A stretch of DNA of 16,614 nt. Source: Actinomycetes bacterium. GTDB lineage: Bacteria; Actinomycetota; Actinomycetes; Nanopelagicales; Nanopelagicaceae. Positions within the stretch are counted from its first letter, which is position 1. Each line of letters begins with the position of its first letter. The position numbers and the translations under genes were made by a program. Location of the stretch: positions 1 through 16,614 of the forward strand of contig BJFZ01000011.1 of assembly GCA_014190175.1 (NCBI GenBank), in the 5' to 3' direction. The notes beneath the pieces were generated by a model. That model saw nothing but the letters and a program-made list of their open reading frames with translations, was not told the DNA's origin and searched no databases. Below, in pieces: positions 14,716 to 16,614 of the stretch.

Positions 14716-16236
14716 ATGATTTATGATGTGATAGTTGTTGGCGGCGGACACAACGGATTAATCTCAGCCGCTTATCTTGCTAAAGCTGGAAAATCAATCC
14801 TTTTACTTGAAGGAAAAGATCATCTTGGTGGTGCATCTATCAGTACTCGCACTTTTCCTGAGCATGATGTCCGGCTATCTAGCTACTCATATCTGGTCTC
14901 ATTGCTTCCCGATAAGATCATAAAAGATTTAGGCATTAAATTCACCACAAAATCCAGAGATATTTCTTCCTATACGCCAGATTTTCGCGATAACAAGGAT
15001 TGCGGCTTGCTTGTAGAACGAAATATCGGGAAACTCTCCCAAGACTCATTTAGAGAATTAACCGGATCAGATCATGATATTTTGGCATGGAAAAAGTTTT
15101 ATAGTGAAGTTGAATCAATTGCAAAAGTGATTGCGCCAACTTTGCTAGAACCACTTCCATCCACAAAAAAATTGAAAAGTGAATTGGGAAATGACCGGTT
15201 ATGGCATCAAATTTGCGAACAACCCATTGGTCAAGTTGTGCGGGAACGTTTCTCAGATGATTTAATTAGAGGAGTAGTACTTACAGATGCTTTGATTGGA
15301 ACATTTACCTCCGTTGATGATTTGCAAGCAAATATCTGTTTTCTTTACCACCTAATTGGTAACGGAAGTGGGGAGTGGAAAGTGCCGGTGGGGGGCATGG
15401 GCGCACTTGCTGAGGAAGTTGAACAAGTTGCCATCGCAGCTGGAGTTCAGATAATTAAAAATACTAAAATTGCCAAAGTACTTCCCGATGCAAATGGTGT
15501 TGAATTGCAAAGTTCAACTGGCGTGAATTATGCGGGACGCGATTTAATTTGGGCTGCATCACCCACCGCTCTTGCTTCGGCTCTTGGAAACCAGAAGCCA
15601 AATTTGCGTGATGGTTCCCAGATCAAAATAAATATGTTGTTGAACAAATTGCCAGCATTAAAATCAGGAGTGGATCCTAAATCGGCATTTGGTGGAACTT
15701 TCCACATAAACGAGAGATTAAGCGATCTTGAGAATGCTTTTAATGTTGCAAAGCAAAATTTATTACCTGAAGTCATTCCAGCCGAAGTGTACTGTCACTC
15801 GATTACAGATCCATCAATTGTTGGAGAGAGCGGATTGCATACTTTGACTTTGTTTGCACTTCATACACCTGCTGCACTTTTTGAAAAAGATAGAGTTGCA
15901 AATACTAATTTAGTGACCCAACGAATCTTGAGTGGATTTAATCAATACCTAGCAGAGCCGATAGAAACCGTCTTGGCCGAAAATTCAGATGGAAGTAAAT
16001 GCATTGAAGTAAAGACTCCACTTGATTTAGAAGAGGAAATTTTTCTCCCACGGGGAAATATTTTCCACGCCGATCTAACGATGCCATTTGCAACTGATGA
16101 AAGCATGATTGGTGAATGGGGCGCGCAAAGTGGTACCCCACATATCTATCTAGGCGGGGCTGGTGGTCAACGCGGTGGCGGTGTTAGTGGAATTCCAGCG
16201 CACAATGCGGCGATGGCCCTACTTTCAAAGAGTTAA
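14716..16236 (+). CDS. Phytoene-desaturase-like FAD-dependent oxidoreductase
   Basis: A 506-residue flavoprotein. The N-terminal dinucleotide-binding motif is VIVVGGGHNGLISAAYLAKAGK, with E52-region LLLEGKDHLGG closing the FAD ribose site. The C-terminal block LGGAGGQRGGGVSGIPAHNAA is the second FAD contact of the CrtI/PYROXD2-like branch (amine oxidase superfamily). The GH in GGGHNG is typical of the PYROXD2-like branch rather than true CrtI. No signal peptide or membrane helix is seen, and no carotenoid genes are adjacent, so carotenoid synthesis is doubtful. It follows the PatB-like gene by two bases and is likely translationally coupled; no clear ribosome site is seen. The substrate is unknown. 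Confidence 0.85.
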   Translation: MIYDVIVVGGGHNGLISAAYLAKAGKSILLLEGKDHLGGASISTRTFPEHDVRLSSYSYLVSLLPDKIIKDLGIKFTTKSRDISSYTPDFRDNKDCGLLVERNIGKLSQDSFRELTGSDHDILAWKKFYSEVESIAKVIAPTLLEPLPSTKKLKSELGNDRLWHQICEQPIGQVVRERFSDDLIRGVVLTDALIGTFTSVDDLQANICFLYHLIGNGSGEWKVPVGGMGALAEEVEQVAIAAGVQIIKNTKIAKVLPDANGVELQSSTGVNYAGRDLIWAASPTALASALGNQKPNLRDGSQIKINMLLNKLPALKSGVDPKSAFGGTFHINERLSDLENAFNVAKQNLLPEVIPAEVYCHSITDPSIVGESGLHTLTLFALHTPAALFEKDRVANTNLVTQRILSGFNQYLAEPIETVLAENSDGSKCIEVKTPLDLEEEIFLPRGNIFHADLTMPFATDESMIGEWGAQSGTPHIYLGGAGGQRGGGVSGIPAHNAAMALLSKS

Positions 16237-16246
16237 TCACCTCAGA

Positions 16247-16263
16247 TAGGCTCACCCGGTGAG
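16247..16263 (+). promoter_or_regulatory. Candidate leaderless promoter and palindrome over the transsulfuration gene start
   Basis: TAGGCT (16247-16252) fits the actinobacterial -10 form TANNNT and ends six bases before the GTG at 16259, the distance expected if transcription starts at the start codon. The palindrome CTCACC-C-GGTGAG (16251-16263) overlaps this point and contains the GTG, so it could be an operator. No Shine-Dalgarno site is present. No good -35 is evident. Confidence 0.4.
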
Positions 16264-16614
16264 TCAATATTATCCTGAAACGCAGGCCATTATCGGTGGT
16301 CGCCCAGATCGCGCACCAGGGGCCGCGGTAAATGGTGGGATCCAACTCTCCTCAACTTTTTATGTAGGTGGGGAAAATAATTATGGACGTTATAACAATG
16401 AAACTTGGCAAGATCTTGAATCTGTCTTAGGAAAATTAGAAAACGGTCAAGCATTAATTTATGCCTCTGGACTAGCAGCGGTTACTGCAGCGTTGGATTT
16501 GATTCCAGGTGGCGGAAAATTTGTGATCCCAACTGCTTCATATTTGGGAACCGGGGCATTAATTGCAGAATTAGAAGAAAAGGGACGGGTAACACCGATC
16601 TGGGTGGATATTAC
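16259..16614 (+). CDS. Cys/Met metabolism PLP-dependent enzyme (MetB/MetC-type), 3' end cut by window edge
   Basis: The first 118 residues of a transsulfuration-family enzyme, starting MSQYYPETQAIIGGRPD. The phosphate- and substrate-binding segment NYGRYNNETWQDLESVLGKLE matches the family pattern Y(S/G)R..NPT...LE..LA.LE, and ALIYASGLAAVTAAL matches the SSGMAA loop that binds the PLP phosphate. The family includes cystathionine gamma-synthase, cystathionine gamma-lyase and O-acetylhomoserine sulfhydrylases; the PLP lysine and the deciding residues lie beyond the window. It follows the FAD enzyme gene by 22 bases. No ribosome site precedes the GTG, consistent with a leaderless start. Confidence 0.88.
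   Translation, partial: MSQYYPETQAIIGGRPDRAPGAAVNGGIQLSSTFYVGGENNYGRYNNETWQDLESVLGKLENGQALIYASGLAAVTAALDLIPGGGKFVIPTASYLGTGALIAELEEKGRVTPIWVDI

Noticed and set aside
1..16614. CRISPR arrays, insertion sequences, toxin-antitoxin or defence genes
   Set aside because: No regularly spaced repeats, transposase motifs, terminal inverted repeats or defence-type domains were found; almost all sequence is accounted for by recognisable genes.

Overview
The window looks like ordinary chromosome from a streamlined, AT-rich actinobacterium. The actinobacterial assignment rests on a WhiB1-type regulator, a PdtaS-type kinase next to it, an MtrB-like kinase upstream of secA, and Rv3235-type and DUF6912-type proteins that are largely confined to that phylum. 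The AT-rich codon use, very short intergenic gaps, gene overlaps and weak or absent Shine-Dalgarno sites suggest a small-genome lineage such as the freshwater acI group (Nanopelagicales). That lineage call is inference; no rRNA gene is present to confirm it.

Left part (1-7270): the 3' part of mtrB, a comF-like phosphoribosyltransferase gene and secA lie on the + strand in the usual actinobacterial mtrAB-to-secA order, but lpqB and the hibernation factor gene (hpf), which normally lie between them, are absent here. secA runs head-on into a small Rv3235-family gene on the - strand. From the divergent gap beyond it, a + strand run encodes a SAF-domain (CpaB-like) membrane protein, a CpaE/TadZ-like ATPase with a degenerate Walker A motif, a DUF6912 protein and then pdtaS.

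Middle (7273-10928): pdtaS (+) and whiB1 (-) are convergent and overlap by 15 bases, in the same arrangement as in Mycobacterium tuberculosis. Next come the whiB1 leader region, a tRNA-Arg(CCG) gene on the - strand, a translationally overlapping msrA-msrB pair for repair of oxidised methionine, and a convergent AlkA-like DNA glycosylase gene whose stop codon shares a TTAA with that of msrB.

Right part (10972-16614): a probable operon starts with two tandem paralogous TerC-family membrane proteins, followed by a YdfG-like short-chain dehydrogenase, a MalY/PatB-like PLP-dependent C-S lyase and a phytoene-desaturase-like FAD oxidoreductase. The window ends inside a transsulfuration (MetB/MetC-type) PLP enzyme gene that may be expressed from its own leaderless promoter. 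The two PLP enzymes together suggest sulfur amino acid metabolism.

Three convergent gene pairs (secA/Rv3235-like, pdtaS/whiB1, msrB/alkA-like) have almost no space between stop codons, and I see no convincing intrinsic terminator anywhere. I found no mobile element, CRISPR array or defence island. The least explained item is the SAF-protein/CpaE-like pair without other pilus genes beside it.
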